Assembly (NCBI RefSeq): GCF_028656935.1
Contig: NZ_JAMDGZ010000002.1
Coordinates: 1 to 64,000 of the forward strand
Source of the DNA: Pseudomonas rubra
GTDB lineage: Bacteria; Pseudomonadota; Gammaproteobacteria; Pseudomonadales; Pseudomonadaceae
DNA: 64,000 nucleotides
Direction of reading: 5' to 3'
Part shown: in pieces, positions 26,691-36,851 of the stretch
Numbering within the stretch: the first letter of the stretch is position 1
Layout of the letters: the number at the start of each line of letters is the position of its first letter
Notes under the pieces: model-generated
What the model was told of the DNA's origin: nothing
Database searches by the model: none
Seen by the model: only the letters and a program-made list of their open reading frames with translations
Made by a program: the position numbers and the translations under genes

Positions 26691-29336
26691 ATGCAAGACC
26701 TCGATCCCGTCGAAACCCAGGAATGGCTGGACGCCCTGGAGTCGGTTCTCGACAAAGAAGGCGAAGACCGCGCTCACTATCTGATGACCCGTATGGGCGA
26801 GCTGGCCACCCGTAGTGGCTCCCAGCTGCCATATGCCATCACTACGCCGTACCGCAACACCATCCCGGTAACCCACGAAGCACGCATGCCTGGCGACCTG
26901 TTCATGGAACGCCGCATTCGCTCGTTGGTGCGTTGGAACGCGCTGGCCATGGTGATGCGCACCAACCTGAAAGACTCGGACCTGGGCGGCCACATTTCGA
27001 GCTTCGCCTCCAGCGCCACCCTGTACGACATCGGCTTCAACTACTTCTTCCAGGCGCCGACTGATGAGCACGGCGGCGACCTGATCTACTTCCAGGGCCA
27101 CGCCTCGCCAGGCGTCTACGCGCGTGCCTTCATGGAAGGTCGCATCAGCGAAGACCAGATGAACAACTTCCGTCAGGAAGTCGATGGCAAGGGGCTGTCT
27201 TCGTACCCGCACCCATGGCTGATGCCTGATTTCTGGCAGTTCCCGACCGTATCCATGGGCCTGGGTCCGATCCAGGCGATCTACCAGGCGCGTTTCATGA
27301 AGTACATGGAAAGCCGTGGTTACATCCCTGCAGGCAAGCAGAAGATCTGGTGCTTCATGGGCGACGGCGAGTGCGACGAACCGGAATCCCTGGGCGCGAT
27401 CTCGCTGGCTGGCCGCGAGAAGCTGGACAACCTGATCTTCGTCATCAACTGCAACCTACAGCGCCTCGACGGCCCGGTTCGCGGCAACGGCAAGATCATC
27501 CAGGAACTCGAAGGCGTGTTCCGTGGCGGTGGCTGGAACGTCAACAAAGTAGTCTGGGGCCGTTTCTGGGACCCACTGCTGGCCAAAGACGTCGACGGTA
27601 TCCTGCAGCGCCGCATGGACGAAGTCATCGACGGCGAGTACCAGAACTACAAGGCCAAGGACGGCGCGTTCGTCCGTGAGCACTTCTTCAACACCCCAGA
27701 GCTCAAGGCCATGGTCGCCGACCTGTCCGACGACGAGATCTGGAAGCTCAACCGTGGTGGTCACGACCCGTACAAGGTCTATGCGGCCTACCACCAGGCG
27801 GTCAACCACAAAGACCAGCCAACCGTCATCCTGGCCAAGACCATCAAGGGTTACGGCACCGGTGCTGGCGAAGCCAAGAACACCGCGCACAACACCAAGA
27901 AGGTCGACGTCGACAGCCTGCGTCACTTCCGCGATCGTTTCGACATCCCGGTCAAGGACGAAGAGCTGGAAAACCTGCCGTTCTTCAAGCCTGAAGAAGG
28001 CAGTGCCGAAGCCCGTTACCTGGCCGAGCGCCGCAACGCCCTGGGTGGCTTCGTGCCACAGCGCCGCGCGAAGAGCTTCAGCATCCCGACCCCGCCACTG
28101 GAAACCCTGAAGGCGATCCTCGACGGCTCGGGCGACCGTGAAATCTCCACCACCATGGCCTTCGTGCGGATCCTCGCGCAACTGGTCAAGGACAAGGAAA
28201 TCGGTCAGCGCATCGTCCCGATCATCCCGGACGAAGCCCGTACCTTCGGTATGGAAGGCATGTTCCGCCAGTTGGGCATCTACTCGTCCGTCGGCCAGCT
28301 CTACGAGCCAGTCGATAAAGACCAGGTGATGTTCTACCGCGAAGACAAAAAGGGCCAGATCCTCGAAGAAGGCATCAACGAAGCAGGCGCCATGTCCTCC
28401 TTCATCGCTGCCGGTACTTCGTACTCGAACCACAACCAGCCGATGCTGCCGTTCTACATCTTCTACTCGATGTTCGGCTTCCAGCGCATTGGCGACCTGG
28501 CCTGGGCCGCTGGCGACAGCCGCACCCGTGGCTTCCTGATCGGTGGCACCGCCGGCCGTACCACCCTCAACGGTGAAGGCCTGCAGCACGAAGACGGCCA
28601 CAGCCACATGCTGGCCGCGACCATCCCGAACTGCCGCACCTATGATCCGACCTACGGCTACGAGCTGGCGGTGATCATCCAGGACGGCATGAAGAAGATG
28701 ACCGAAGAGCAACAGGACGTCTTCTACTACATCACCGTGATGAACGAGTCCTACCAGCAGCCTGCTATCCCGGCCGGTGTCGAGGAAGGCATCATCAAGG
28801 GCATGTACCTGCTCGAGGAAGACAACCGCGAAGCGGCGCACCACGTTCAGTTGCTGGGCTCCGGCACCATCCTGCGTGAAGTGCGTGAAGCGGCGAAGAT
28901 CCTGCGTGAAGAGTTCAACGTTGGCGCCGACGTCTGGAGCGTTACCAGCTTCAACGAACTGCGTCGCGACGGCCTGGCCGTAGAGCGCAGCAACCGCCTC
29001 AAGCCTGGTCAGAAACCTCAGGTTACCTATGTCGAAGAGTGCCTGGCTGGCCGCAAAGGCCCGGTCATCGCCTCCACCGACTACATGAAGCTGTTCGCCG
29101 AACAGATTCGCCAGTGGGTACCGAGCAAAGAGTTCAAAGTCCTGGGTACCGATGGCTTCGGTCGCAGCGACAGCCGCAAGAAGCTGCGTCACTTCTTCGA
29201 AGTTGACCGTCACTTCGTGGTGCTGGCTGCCCTGGAAGCCTTGGCTGACCGTGGCGATATCGAACCTAAGGTCGTGGCCGAAGCCATCACCAAGTTCGGC
29301 ATCGACCCGGACAAACGCAACCCACTGGACTGCTGA
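26691..29336 (+). CDS. aceE: Pyruvate dehydrogenase E1 component (homodimeric)
   Basis: 881 residues, matching the homodimeric gammaproteobacterial E1. It decarboxylates pyruvate on thiamine diphosphate and acetylates the lipoyl groups of AceF. The ThDP/Mg motif is FMGDGECDEPESLGAISLAG ... NCNLQRLDGPVRGN. The N-terminal DPVETQEWLDALESVL is the E2-binding region. aceF follows after 13 bp. Two GntR-type operator candidates lie upstream. Confidence 0.98.
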   Translation: MQDLDPVETQEWLDALESVLDKEGEDRAHYLMTRMGELATRSGSQLPYAITTPYRNTIPVTHEARMPGDLFMERRIRSLVRWNALAMVMRTNLKDSDLGGHISSFASSATLYDIGFNYFFQAPTDEHGGDLIYFQGHASPGVYARAFMEGRISEDQMNNFRQEVDGKGLSSYPHPWLMPDFWQFPTVSMGLGPIQAIYQARFMKYMESRGYIPAGKQKIWCFMGDGECDEPESLGAISLAGREKLDNLIFVINCNLQRLDGPVRGNGKIIQELEGVFRGGGWNVNKVVWGRFWDPLLAKDVDGILQRRMDEVIDGEYQNYKAKDGAFVREHFFNTPELKAMVADLSDDEIWKLNRGGHDPYKVYAAYHQAVNHKDQPTVILAKTIKGYGTGAGEAKNTAHNTKKVDVDSLRHFRDRFDIPVKDEELENLPFFKPEEGSAEARYLAERRNALGGFVPQRRAKSFSIPTPPLETLKAILDGSGDREISTTMAFVRILAQLVKDKEIGQRIVPIIPDEARTFGMEGMFRQLGIYSSVGQLYEPVDKDQVMFYREDKKGQILEEGINEAGAMSSFIAAGTSYSNHNQPMLPFYIFYSMFGFQRIGDLAWAAGDSRTRGFLIGGTAGRTTLNGEGLQHEDGHSHMLAATIPNCRTYDPTYGYELAVIIQDGMKKMTEEQQDVFYYITVMNESYQQPAIPAGVEEGIIKGMYLLEEDNREAAHHVQLLGSGTILREVREAAKILREEFNVGADVWSVTSFNELRRDGLAVERSNRLKPGQKPQVTYVEECLAGRKGPVIASTDYMKLFAEQIRQWVPSKEFKVLGTDGFGRSDSRKKLRHFFEVDRHFVVLAALEALADRGDIEPKVVAEAITKFGIDPDKRNPLDC

Positions 29337-29349
29337 GGAGTATTTTTAA

Positions 29350-30966
29350 GTGAGCGAACTCATTCGCGTACCTGACATCGGCAGCGGTGAAGGTGAAGTC
29401 ATCGAGCTGTTCGTCAAAGTTGGCGACCGTATCGAAGCCGACCAGAGCATCCTGACCCTGGAATCGGACAAGGCGAGCATGGAAATTCCTGCTCCCAAGG
29501 CCGGTGTGGTCAAGAGCCTGAAGGTCAAGCTGGGCGACCGCCTGAAAGAAGGCGACGAACTGCTGGAGCTGGAAGTCGAGGGCGCCGCTGCTGCGGCCCC
29601 TGCGGCTGCCGCGCCTGCCGCAGCACCTGCTGCTGCCGAGAAGCCTGCTGCGGTTGCCGAGGCCCCAGCGGCCCCGGCCGCTGCACCGGCGGCTGCCACT
29701 GTCCAGGACATTCATGTTCCGGACATCGGCTCCTCGGGCAAGGCCAAGATCATCGAGTTGCTGGTCAAGGTTGGCGACAGCGTCGTAGCCGACCAGTCGC
29801 TGATCACCCTGGAATCGGACAAAGCCTCGATGGAAATCCCGTCGCCGGCTGCAGGCGTTGTGGAAAGCATCGGCGTCAAGCTCGAAGACGAAGTCGGCAC
29901 TGGCGACTTCATCCTCAAGCTCAAGGTCCAGGGCGCCGCCGCCCCGGCACCTGCGCCTGCCGCTGCAGCGCCCGCTGCCAAGGCTGAAGCCGCACCTGCT
30001 GCTGCCAAAGCCGAAGTCGCGCCAGCGCCTGCCGCTCCTGCGGCAAACGGTGCCAAGGTTCATGCAGGCCCTGCCGTGCGTCAGCTGGCCCGCGAGTTCG
30101 GCGTCGAGCTGAGCGCCGTTGCTGCCAGCGGCCCGCATGGCCGTGTGCTCAAGGAAGACGTACAGGTTTACGTCAAGGCCATGATGCAGAAGGCCAAGCA
30201 GGCCCCAGCCGCCGGTGCAACCGGTGGTGCTGGCATCCCGCCGATCCCGGAAGTCGACTTCAGCCGTTTCGGCGAAATCGAAGAAGTGCCGATGACCCGC
30301 CTGATGCAAGTTGGCGCCACCAACCTGCACCGCAGCTGGCTGAACGTGCCTCACGTGACCCAGTTCGACAGCGCCGACATCACCGAGCTGGAAGCGTTCC
30401 GCGTGGCCCAGAAGGCCGTGGCCGAGAAGGCTGGCGTCAAGCTGACCGTGCTGCCCCTGCTGCTCAAGGCCTGCGCCCACCTGCTCAAGGAACTGCCGGA
30501 CTTCAACAGTTCGCTGGCACCAAGCGGCAAGGCGATCATCCGCAAGAAGTACGTCAACATCGGCTTCGCGGTTGATACCCCGGACGGCCTGCTGGTCCCT
30601 GTGATCAAGAACGTCGATCAGAAGAGCCTGCTGCAACTGGCTGGCGAAGCTGCGGCCCTGGCAGAAAAAGCCCGGACCAAGAAGCTCTCGGCCGATGACA
30701 TGCAAGGCGCCTGCTTCACCATCTCCAGCCTCGGGCACATTGGCGGCACCGGCTTCACGCCGATCGTCAACGCGCCGGAAGTGGCGATCCTCGGTGTCTC
30801 CAAGGCAACCATCCAGCCAGTCTGGGACGGTAAAGCCTTCCAGCCCAAGCTGATGCTGCCGCTGTCGCTGTCCTACGATCACCGCGTGATCAACGGTGCA
30901 GCTGCCGCGCGCTTCACCAAGCGCCTGGGCGACCTGCTGACCGACATCCGCACCATGCTGTTGTAA
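29350..30966 (+). CDS. aceF: Dihydrolipoyllysine acetyltransferase (pyruvate dehydrogenase E2)
   Basis: 538 residues with GTG start at 29350 (GAGGAG upstream). Two lipoyl domains with ESDKASMEIP (lipoyl-Lys 41 and 158) are joined by Ala/Pro-rich mobile linkers (about 78-117 and 197-236). A peripheral-subunit-binding domain (VRQLAREFGVELSAVAASGP) and the catalytic trimer domain with SYDHRVINGA (H511) follow. E. coli AceF has three lipoyl domains; this one has two, as in other Pseudomonas. Two stem-loops follow the stop. Confidence 0.97.
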   Translation: MSELIRVPDIGSGEGEVIELFVKVGDRIEADQSILTLESDKASMEIPAPKAGVVKSLKVKLGDRLKEGDELLELEVEGAAAAAPAAAAPAAAPAAAEKPAAVAEAPAAPAAAPAAATVQDIHVPDIGSSGKAKIIELLVKVGDSVVADQSLITLESDKASMEIPSPAAGVVESIGVKLEDEVGTGDFILKLKVQGAAAPAPAPAAAAPAAKAEAAPAAAKAEVAPAPAAPAANGAKVHAGPAVRQLAREFGVELSAVAASGPHGRVLKEDVQVYVKAMMQKAKQAPAAGATGGAGIPPIPEVDFSRFGEIEEVPMTRLMQVGATNLHRSWLNVPHVTQFDSADITELEAFRVAQKAVAEKAGVKLTVLPLLLKACAHLLKELPDFNSSLAPSGKAIIRKKYVNIGFAVDTPDGLLVPVIKNVDQKSLLQLAGEAAALAEKARTKKLSADDMQGACFTISSLGHIGGTGFTPIVNAPEVAILGVSKATIQPVWDGKAFQPKLMLPLSLSYDHRVINGAAAARFTKRLGDLLTDIRTMLL

Positions 30967-30975
30967 TTGCTGTTT

Positions 30976-31001
30976 CCTGTCTCCTCTGCCGGGGAGACAG
31001 G
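30976..31001 (+). terminator. Stem-loop after aceF
   Basis: CCTGTCTCC-TCTGCC-GGGGAGACAGG: a strong stem 10 bases after the aceF stop, followed by a short T4 run interrupted by C. Confidence 0.7.
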
Positions 31002-31034
31002 CTCCCTTTTCGAGCTGCCACGCTCGTACCTCAA

Positions 31035-31061
31035 CCCCGTCATTTTGGCGGGGCTTTTTTT
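31035..31061 (+). terminator. Second Rho-independent terminator after aceF
   Basis: CCCCG-TCATTTTGG-CGGGG followed by CTTTTTTT. Classic stem plus T-run; it backs up the first stem-loop. Confidence 0.85.
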
Positions 31062-31237
31062 ATCTGCAACTTGTGCCTGCTCCCACAACACTTAAGATTT
31101 CGCTGCCAGTGCCGACACAGTTGGTACGGAGGTCTCTGTATCGCTTGTCAGCCTCAAGCGCATGATGCAACCTTGCCGACACGCGTAGTAGCAGATTGCT
31201 CTGTTTGCGCGAACAGCCTTCTTGAAGCGAGCTCTCG

Positions 31238-33931
31238 ATGAAAAGCCAACCTGATGCCGCCAGCCGTATGGTGGCCGAGGTCGTGACGCAGTTGCCCGTG
31301 CCCTCGCGGCTCGGGATGCTGCGCTTCGAGCGGCTGAATGAGGCCAGCTGGGCGCTGCTCTATCTGGACCCCGGCTGCGAACGCCAATTCGGCCTGGCCG
31401 CCGTCGAACTCTGCGCCCTGGTCGGCTCGCCCTACGCCAGCCTGATGGAGCCCGAAGCTCGCTACAAACTCCACGACATCATCCAGCTGCAGTTGGCCCA
31501 GCGCCCGCATTACCTGGTGCGCTACACCCTGCACACAGCCCAGGGGCCCCTGCCCCTGCTGGAGCTGGGTGAGGCCTACAAGCAGCACAACCGCCAGTTG
31601 CTGCGCGGCTATCTGATGGTCCTCGACAACCAGCCAGGTGACACGGGCGATCTGTCGGCCGCCGACCTTGAAACCCGCAACAGCCGCTTGCAGATTGCCT
31701 TGCAGCTCAACCAGCGCGCCCAACAGGAGCAACTTGAGCACCTGGAGCGCGTGCGCGCCCAGCAGGAGCTGATCCTGCACCTGGCCCGCCATCGTTACAG
31801 CGCCAGCAACTCGCTGCTTGAAGCCGCCGAGCTGATCACCCGCAGTGCCTGCGAGATTTACAAGATCGACTGCGCGAGTATCTGGTACCTGGAAGACCAG
31901 CAACTGCAGCCCATCTCGGCGTTTTACCGCGATACCCGAGAATACCGCCTGCCCGCACCGATCGACGCCAGCCGCTTTCCCGATTACCTCGAAGCCCTGC
32001 ACACCAGCCGCGCCATCGACGCCCATAACGCCACCCACGATCCGCGCACCCGGGACATGGCCGAAAGCCTGCGCCCGCGCGATATCAATGCCATGCTCGA
32101 TGCCAGTATCCGCATCGATGGCCAGGTGGTCGGCGTGTTGTGCCTGGAGCAGACCGGCTCGGCGCGCGCCTGGCAAACCGATGAGATCGCCTTTGCCGGC
32201 GAGCTGGCCGACCAGTTCGCCCAGGTCATCAACAACCACAACCGGCGCACCGCGACCAACGCCCTGCACCTGTTCCAGCGCGCCGTGGAACAAAGCGCCA
32301 ACGCCTTCTTGCTGGTCAACCGCGACGGTGTGGTCGAGTACGTCAACCCAAGCTTCACCGCGATCACCCAGTACAGCACCGATGAAGTCCATGGCCACCG
32401 CCTGTCGGAACTGCCGGCGCTGGAGAACCTCAGCGAGCTGCTGTTCGACGCCCCGTCGAGCCTGGCCATGGGCAACAGCTGGCAAGGCGAGTTCAAGAGC
32501 CGGCGCAAGAACCTCGAGCCTTACTGGGGCCAGCTGTCGATTTCCAAGGTGTTCGGCGACAACCGCGAACTGACTCACTACATCGGCATCTACGAAGACA
32601 TCACCCAGACCAAGCTGGCCCAGCAGCGCATCGAGCGCCTGGCCTACACCGACAACCTGACCAGCCTGGGCAACCGCCCGGCGTTCATCCGTAACCTCGA
32701 CGAGCGCTTCGCCCGCGACAGCGACAGCCCGATCAGCCTGCTGCTGGTGGACATCGACAACTTCAAGCGGATCAACGACAGCCTCGGCCACCAGACCGGT
32801 GACAAGCTGCTGATCAGCCTGGCCCGGCGCCTGCGCAACAGCCTGAGCCCCGGTGGCAGCTTGGCGCGCTTTGCCAGTAATGAATTTGCCGTACTGCTTG
32901 AAGACACCGACCTGGAAAGCGGCCAGCAGGTTGCCCAGCAACTGCTGCGCACCCTCGATAAGCCGATGTTCGTCGACAACCAGTTGATCAACGTCACCGG
33001 CTCGGTGGGCCTGGCCTGCGCGCCGCTGCATGGCCGCGACCCGCAGACCCTGATGAAGAACGCCGGCCTGGCCCTGCACAAGGCCAAGGCCAACGGCAAG
33101 CACCAGGTCCAGGTGTTCACCGAGGCGCTGAACGCCGAGGCCAGCTACAAGCTGTTCGTCGAGAACAACCTGCGCCGTGCCCTGACCCAGAACGAGCTGG
33201 ACGTGTTCTACCAGCCCAAACTGTGCCTGCGCAGTGGCCGCCTGCTGGGCCTGGAAGCACTGTTGCGCTGGAACCACCCGGAAAAGGGCATGATCCGCCC
33301 CGACCAATTCATCAGCGTCGCTGAAGAGACCGGGTTGATCATCCCCATCGGCAAATGGATCGCCCGCCAGGCCTGCCGCATGAGCCAGAAGCTGCGCACC
33401 GAAGGCCTGGGCAACCTGCAGGTGGCGATCAACCTCTCGCCCAAGCAGTTTTCCGACCCGGACCTGGTCGCCTCGATCGCCAACATCCTCAAGGAAGAAG
33501 CCCTGCCCCCGCACCTGCTGGAGCTGGAGCTGACCGAAGGCTTGCTGCTCGAAGCCACCGAAGATACCCACCGTCAGCTCGACCAGCTCAAGCAACTGGG
33601 CCTGACCCTGGCCATGGACGACTTCGGCACCGGCTACTCGTCGCTGAGCTACCTGAAGAAATTCCCGATCGACATCATCAAGATCGATCGCAGCTTCATT
33701 CATGAAATCCCCGACAACCAGGACGACATGGAAATCACCTCGGCGGTGGTGGCCATGGCCCACAACCTCAAGCTCAAGGTGGTTGCCGAAGGCATCGAGA
33801 CCGCCGAGCAGCTGGCGTTCCTGCGCCGTCACCGCTGCGATGTCGGCCAGGGCTACCTGTTCGATCGACCGATTCCAGGCAGTGAGCTGATCGACAAGCT
33901 CAAACGCTATCCGCGTGGCCCTATCGCCTGA
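31238..33931 (+). CDS. dipA: GAF-PAS-GGDEF-EAL cyclic-di-GMP phosphodiesterase (DipA)
   Basis: 897 residues without obvious transmembrane helices. Order: N-terminal PAS-like part, coiled-coil (about 145-185), GAF (about 190-340), PAS (near 350-455), degenerate GGDEF (470-635; the signature reads ASNEF, so cyclase activity is unlikely) and an EAL domain (650-890) with GLEALLRW, NLSPKQF, DDFGTGYSSL and KIDRSFI intact. This is the architecture and position (between aceF and msrA) of P. aeruginosa DipA/PA5017, a phosphodiesterase needed for biofilm dispersal. The sensor domains probably tune activity. Confidence 0.9.
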   Translation: MKSQPDAASRMVAEVVTQLPVPSRLGMLRFERLNEASWALLYLDPGCERQFGLAAVELCALVGSPYASLMEPEARYKLHDIIQLQLAQRPHYLVRYTLHTAQGPLPLLELGEAYKQHNRQLLRGYLMVLDNQPGDTGDLSAADLETRNSRLQIALQLNQRAQQEQLEHLERVRAQQELILHLARHRYSASNSLLEAAELITRSACEIYKIDCASIWYLEDQQLQPISAFYRDTREYRLPAPIDASRFPDYLEALHTSRAIDAHNATHDPRTRDMAESLRPRDINAMLDASIRIDGQVVGVLCLEQTGSARAWQTDEIAFAGELADQFAQVINNHNRRTATNALHLFQRAVEQSANAFLLVNRDGVVEYVNPSFTAITQYSTDEVHGHRLSELPALENLSELLFDAPSSLAMGNSWQGEFKSRRKNLEPYWGQLSISKVFGDNRELTHYIGIYEDITQTKLAQQRIERLAYTDNLTSLGNRPAFIRNLDERFARDSDSPISLLLVDIDNFKRINDSLGHQTGDKLLISLARRLRNSLSPGGSLARFASNEFAVLLEDTDLESGQQVAQQLLRTLDKPMFVDNQLINVTGSVGLACAPLHGRDPQTLMKNAGLALHKAKANGKHQVQVFTEALNAEASYKLFVENNLRRALTQNELDVFYQPKLCLRSGRLLGLEALLRWNHPEKGMIRPDQFISVAEETGLIIPIGKWIARQACRMSQKLRTEGLGNLQVAINLSPKQFSDPDLVASIANILKEEALPPHLLELELTEGLLLEATEDTHRQLDQLKQLGLTLAMDDFGTGYSSLSYLKKFPIDIIKIDRSFIHEIPDNQDDMEITSAVVAMAHNLKLKVVAEGIETAEQLAFLRRHRCDVGQGYLFDRPIPGSELIDKLKRYPRGPIA

Positions 33932-33974
33932 CAGCGGCGATTGTCTCGGGCAATATAGAGTTCATTCAGGCCCC

Positions 33975-33999
33975 TTCGCGGGGCAAGCCCGCTCCTACC
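33975..33999. repeat. Single REP element
   Basis: TTCGCGGGGCAAGCCCGCTCCTACC, the GCGGGGCAAGC-type REP core, between dipA and msrA. Confidence 0.8.
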
Positions 34000-34021
34000 T
34001 TTAATCAGCAGAGGAACGATC

Positions 34022-34687
34022 ATGGTCCTGCGCTCGGAGATCCTGGTGAACAAAAACGTCCTGCCAACTGCGGAACAGGCATTGCCTGGCCGTGAAACCC
34101 CAATGCCCCTGCCCGAGATGCACTTCGTCTTCGAGGGCACCCCGCTGCTCGGCCCATTCTTCGAAAACGTCGACTTCGCCATCTTCGGCCTTGGCTGCTT
34201 CTGGGGTGCCGAGCGGCGCTTCTGGCAGCGTGAAGGCGTGGTCAGTACCGTGGTCGGCTACGCCGGCGGCTTTACCCCTAACCCGACCTACGAAGAAGTC
34301 TGCTCGGGCCTGACCGGCCATACCGAAGTGGTGCTGGTGGTGTTCGACAAGGACAAGGTCAGCTACAAAGAGCTGCTGGCGATGTTCTGGGAACTGCACA
34401 ACCCGACCCAGGGCATGCGCCAGGGCAACGACATCGGCACCCAGTACCGCTCGGTGATCTACTGCACCAGCCCCGAGCAACTGGATCAGGCACTGGCCAG
34501 CAAAGCGGCCTACCAGGCCGAACTGAGCAAGGCCGGTTTCGGCGAGATCACCACCGAAATCGACCAGGCGCCGACCGTGTACTTCGCCGAGGCCTATCAC
34601 CAGCAGTACCTGGCCAAGAACCCCGAAGGCTACTGCGGCATCGGCGGTACCGGTGTCTGCCTGCCACCGAGCCTGCAAGGCAACTGA
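34022..34687 (+). CDS. msrA: Peptide methionine (S)-S-oxide reductase
   Basis: 221 residues, cytosolic. It repairs the S-epimer of methionine sulfoxide. The active-site motif GCFWGAER has catalytic C59; resolving cysteines lie in [13 protein letters not shown] at the C-terminus. The N-terminal extension of about 50 residues ([15 protein letters not shown]) is typical of the longer Pseudomonas/E. coli MsrA. GAGGAA precedes the ATG by 5 bases. The GST gene follows 9 bp later and is probably co-transcribed. Confidence 0.96.
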   Translation: MVLRSEILVNKNVLPTAEQALPGRETPMPLPEMHFVFEGTPLLGPFFENVDFAIFGLGCFWGAERRFWQREGVVSTVVGYAGGFTPNPTYEEVCSGLTGHTEVVLVVFDKDKVSYKELLAMFWELHNPTQGMRQGNDIGTQYRSVIYCTSPEQLDQALASKAAYQAELSKAGFGEITTEIDQAPTVYFAEAYHQQYLAKNPEGYCGIGGTGVCLPPSLQGN

Positions 34688-34696
34688 GGGATCGAC

Positions 34697-35329
34697 ATGT
34701 CCGCACCGAGCATGACCCTGTTCCATTCGCCGGCCTCGCCGTTCGTGCGCAAGGTGCTGGTGCTGCTGCACGAAACCGGGCAAACCGACCGGGTAGCGTT
34801 GCAGACCATCAACCTTTCTCCGGTAAGCCCGGTTGCCGAGCTCAACCAGGGCAACCCGGCGGGCAAGATCCCGGCCCTGCGCCTGGCCAACGGCTCCGTG
34901 CTGCACGACAGCCGGGTGATCTGCGAGTACCTCGACCAGCAGCATGTGGGTACCCCGCTGATCCCCCGTGAGGGCTTGCCACGCTGGCATCGCCTGACCC
35001 TGGCGTCGCTGGCCGATGCGATCATGGATGCCGCCGCGCTGACCCGTTACGAAACCTTCCTGCGGCCGACGGACAAGCAATGGGACACCTGGATCGCAGC
35101 GCAACAGGACAAGATCCGTCGTGGCCTGAGCAACCTTGAGCGCGAACACTTCGCCGAACTGGCCTCGGTGTTCGACATCGCCGCCATCGGTGTTGCCTGC
35201 GCCTTGGGTTACCTGGACCTGCGCTTCCCCGACTTTGGCTGGCGTGAACAACAGCCGCAGTTGGCGGGATGGTATGCGCAGGTGAGTCAGCGTGAGTCGA
35301 TGCGGGCGACTGATCCTTCGCTTGCCTGA
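34697..35329 (+). CDS. Glutathione S-transferase family protein
   Basis: 210 residues. Thioredoxin-like N-terminal domain with SPASPFVRKVLVLLHETG and the glutathione-binding AGKIPALRLANGSVLHDSRV (cis-Pro, then Asp-Ser). All-helical C-terminal domain (DAAALTRYETFLRP). Probably acts in oxidative or electrophile stress, as its tight spacing behind msrA suggests. The exact class and substrate are not clear. Confidence 0.9.
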   Translation: MSAPSMTLFHSPASPFVRKVLVLLHETGQTDRVALQTINLSPVSPVAELNQGNPAGKIPALRLANGSVLHDSRVICEYLDQQHVGTPLIPREGLPRWHRLTLASLADAIMDAAALTRYETFLRPTDKQWDTWIAAQQDKIRRGLSNLEREHFAELASVFDIAAIGVACALGYLDLRFPDFGWREQQPQLAGWYAQVSQRESMRATDPSLA

Positions 35330-35338
35330 ACCGGCCTA

Positions 35339-35372
35339 ATCGCGGGGCAAGCCTGCCACCTTGCCCCGCGAT
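35339..35372. repeat. REP-derived palindrome
   Basis: ATCGCGGGGCAAG and its inverse CTTGCCCCGCGAT separated by 8 bases; a collapsed REP pair after the GST stop, between convergent genes. Likely acts as a bidirectional terminator. Confidence 0.8.
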
Positions 35373-35441
35373 ACAGGCACCACACAAACGCCATATGCAA
35401 CTTCAGGCTGGCCGCCCAGCGCCGCTCCTCGCGCAAGCCAC

Positions 35442-36776
35442 TCATGGCAAGCGCACCTGGCCAACCCCGTACCAGTCCAGGCGACGGGTCAGGACCATGA
35501 AAACACCCAACAGCGCGAACAGCAGCAGCGAGCCCATCAGCAGCGCGTAATCCTCGGCCGTCAGCAGGCCATAGAGCATGCCGTAGAGCATCGCCAGGCC
35601 CAGGGCGAAGCCCATGCCGCGAAACACGCTGTGCAGCACGTGGCACAGGTAGAAACCGATCAACAACACACAACCCGCCGCTGACAAGCCATACGCCATG
35701 GCAAAACCCAAGTGCTCGGACAACGACAACAGCAGCAGGTAGAAGAACGCCAGGGCCACGCCTACCAGGCCGTACTGGATCGGGTGCACGCTCAAGCCCT
35801 TGAGCACTTCGAAGAGGAAGAAGCCGGCAAAGGTCAGGGCAATGAACAGCAGTGCATATTTGATCGCCCGCTCGCTCTTGAGGTACTGATCCACCGGGTC
35901 GATGAAGCTGACACCAAAAGCTCGGCCATTGAACATGTTGCACTTGTCATTGACCACGCATTGGGTCAGGGCGTCTTCGAGGTTGGTGGAGAAGAACGAG
36001 GTCTGCCAGCGCGCCGAGAAACCACCGGCATCGATCTTGCGGCTGACAGGCAGGTAGTTGCCGTCAAAGCTGGGATGCGGCCAGTTGGCAGCCATCGCCA
36101 CGCTGGTGGTACGCCCCACCGGCAACACTTGCAGTTGTTCGGTGCCTTGCAGGCTGAGGTCGAAGGCATAGTTGAGCACGCTCTTGACCTTGCCATCGAC
36201 GCCCGGCAACAGCGCATGCACGCCACCGCTCATCCAGCCCAGCTTGGTGCCGGCGGCAAAGTCCAGACGCTGATCGTTGAGCTGCAGTTGCAGGCCTTTT
36301 TCGATGCCACGGATGTCACTGATACCCACCACCAGGAACGCGGGTTCGAAGCGATAATCTTCGAAATCCTCGGTAATACCCCAGTTGGCCGGGATCTCGA
36401 AATGGCCGTTGATGTGGCTATTGGCGTGAAACAGGCGGGCCTCGTAGATACCGCGCGAACGCAGCTCGGTGTCGATGTTGGCATTAAGATCGAAGGTTTC
36501 CGGGAGGAAATACAAGTGGCCGTTGACCTGGCTGATTTCCTGGAAACTCTTGCCCTCTTCAGTCTTCCAGCGCCGTTCAATCTTGCGGTACGGCACCACC
36601 AGCATCGGCCCGGTAATCTGCTGAGCAAAACTTGAGCTTTGGGCGATGTCGCGGACCACGCTATCGCGCTGGTACTGACGGTCCTGGATCAGGCCGCCGA
36701 TCATGAACAACGGGACCAGCAGCAGGACGATCAAAAAGCCGATCACGGCCAGTTTGTAACTCAGTTTGCGGTTCAT
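35442..36776 (-). CDS. creD: Inner-membrane protein CreD
   Basis: 444 residues. N-terminal transmembrane helix (LAVIGFLIVLLLVPLFMIGG), a large periplasmic domain (about 35-310), then a cluster of helices to the C-terminus. CreD is the main target of the CreBC two-component system and contributes to envelope integrity and beta-lactam response. It lies 94 bp after creC with its own cre-tag-like site in the gap, so it can be induced separately from creBC. Confidence 0.94.
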   Translation of the reverse strand: MNRKLSYKLAVIGFLIVLLLVPLFMIGGLIQDRQYQRDSVVRDIAQSSSFAQQITGPMLVVPYRKIERRWKTEEGKSFQEISQVNGHLYFLPETFDLNANIDTELRSRGIYEARLFHANSHINGHFEIPANWGITEDFEDYRFEPAFLVVGISDIRGIEKGLQLQLNDQRLDFAAGTKLGWMSGGVHALLPGVDGKVKSVLNYAFDLSLQGTEQLQVLPVGRTTSVAMAANWPHPSFDGNYLPVSRKIDAGGFSARWQTSFFSTNLEDALTQCVVNDKCNMFNGRAFGVSFIDPVDQYLKSERAIKYALLFIALTFAGFFLFEVLKGLSVHPIQYGLVGVALAFFYLLLLSLSEHLGFAMAYGLSAAGCVLLIGFYLCHVLHSVFRGMGFALGLAMLYGMLYGLLTAEDYALLMGSLLLFALLGVFMVLTRRLDWYGVGQVRLP

Positions 36777-36781
36777 GGATG

Positions 36782-36828
36782 GGGCTCCGGTTTCGATGAG
36801 CAGAGTCTGCGCAAACGAAATGGAGCCC
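36782..36828 (-). other. Leader hairpin of creD
   Basis: GGGCTCC/GGAGCCC extended by TTTCG/CGAAA forms a long stem within 50 bases upstream of the creD ATG and covering its ribosome-binding site. It may limit translation; this is inference from base pairing only. Confidence 0.35.
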
Positions 36829-36851
36829 TTGGGGACTTATGTGGAGCCTGT

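Noticed and set aside
31154..33832. An 892-codon minus-strand frame opposite dipA.
   Set aside because: Shadow of dipA; low-complexity composition and no domain, while dipA has four recognisable domains.
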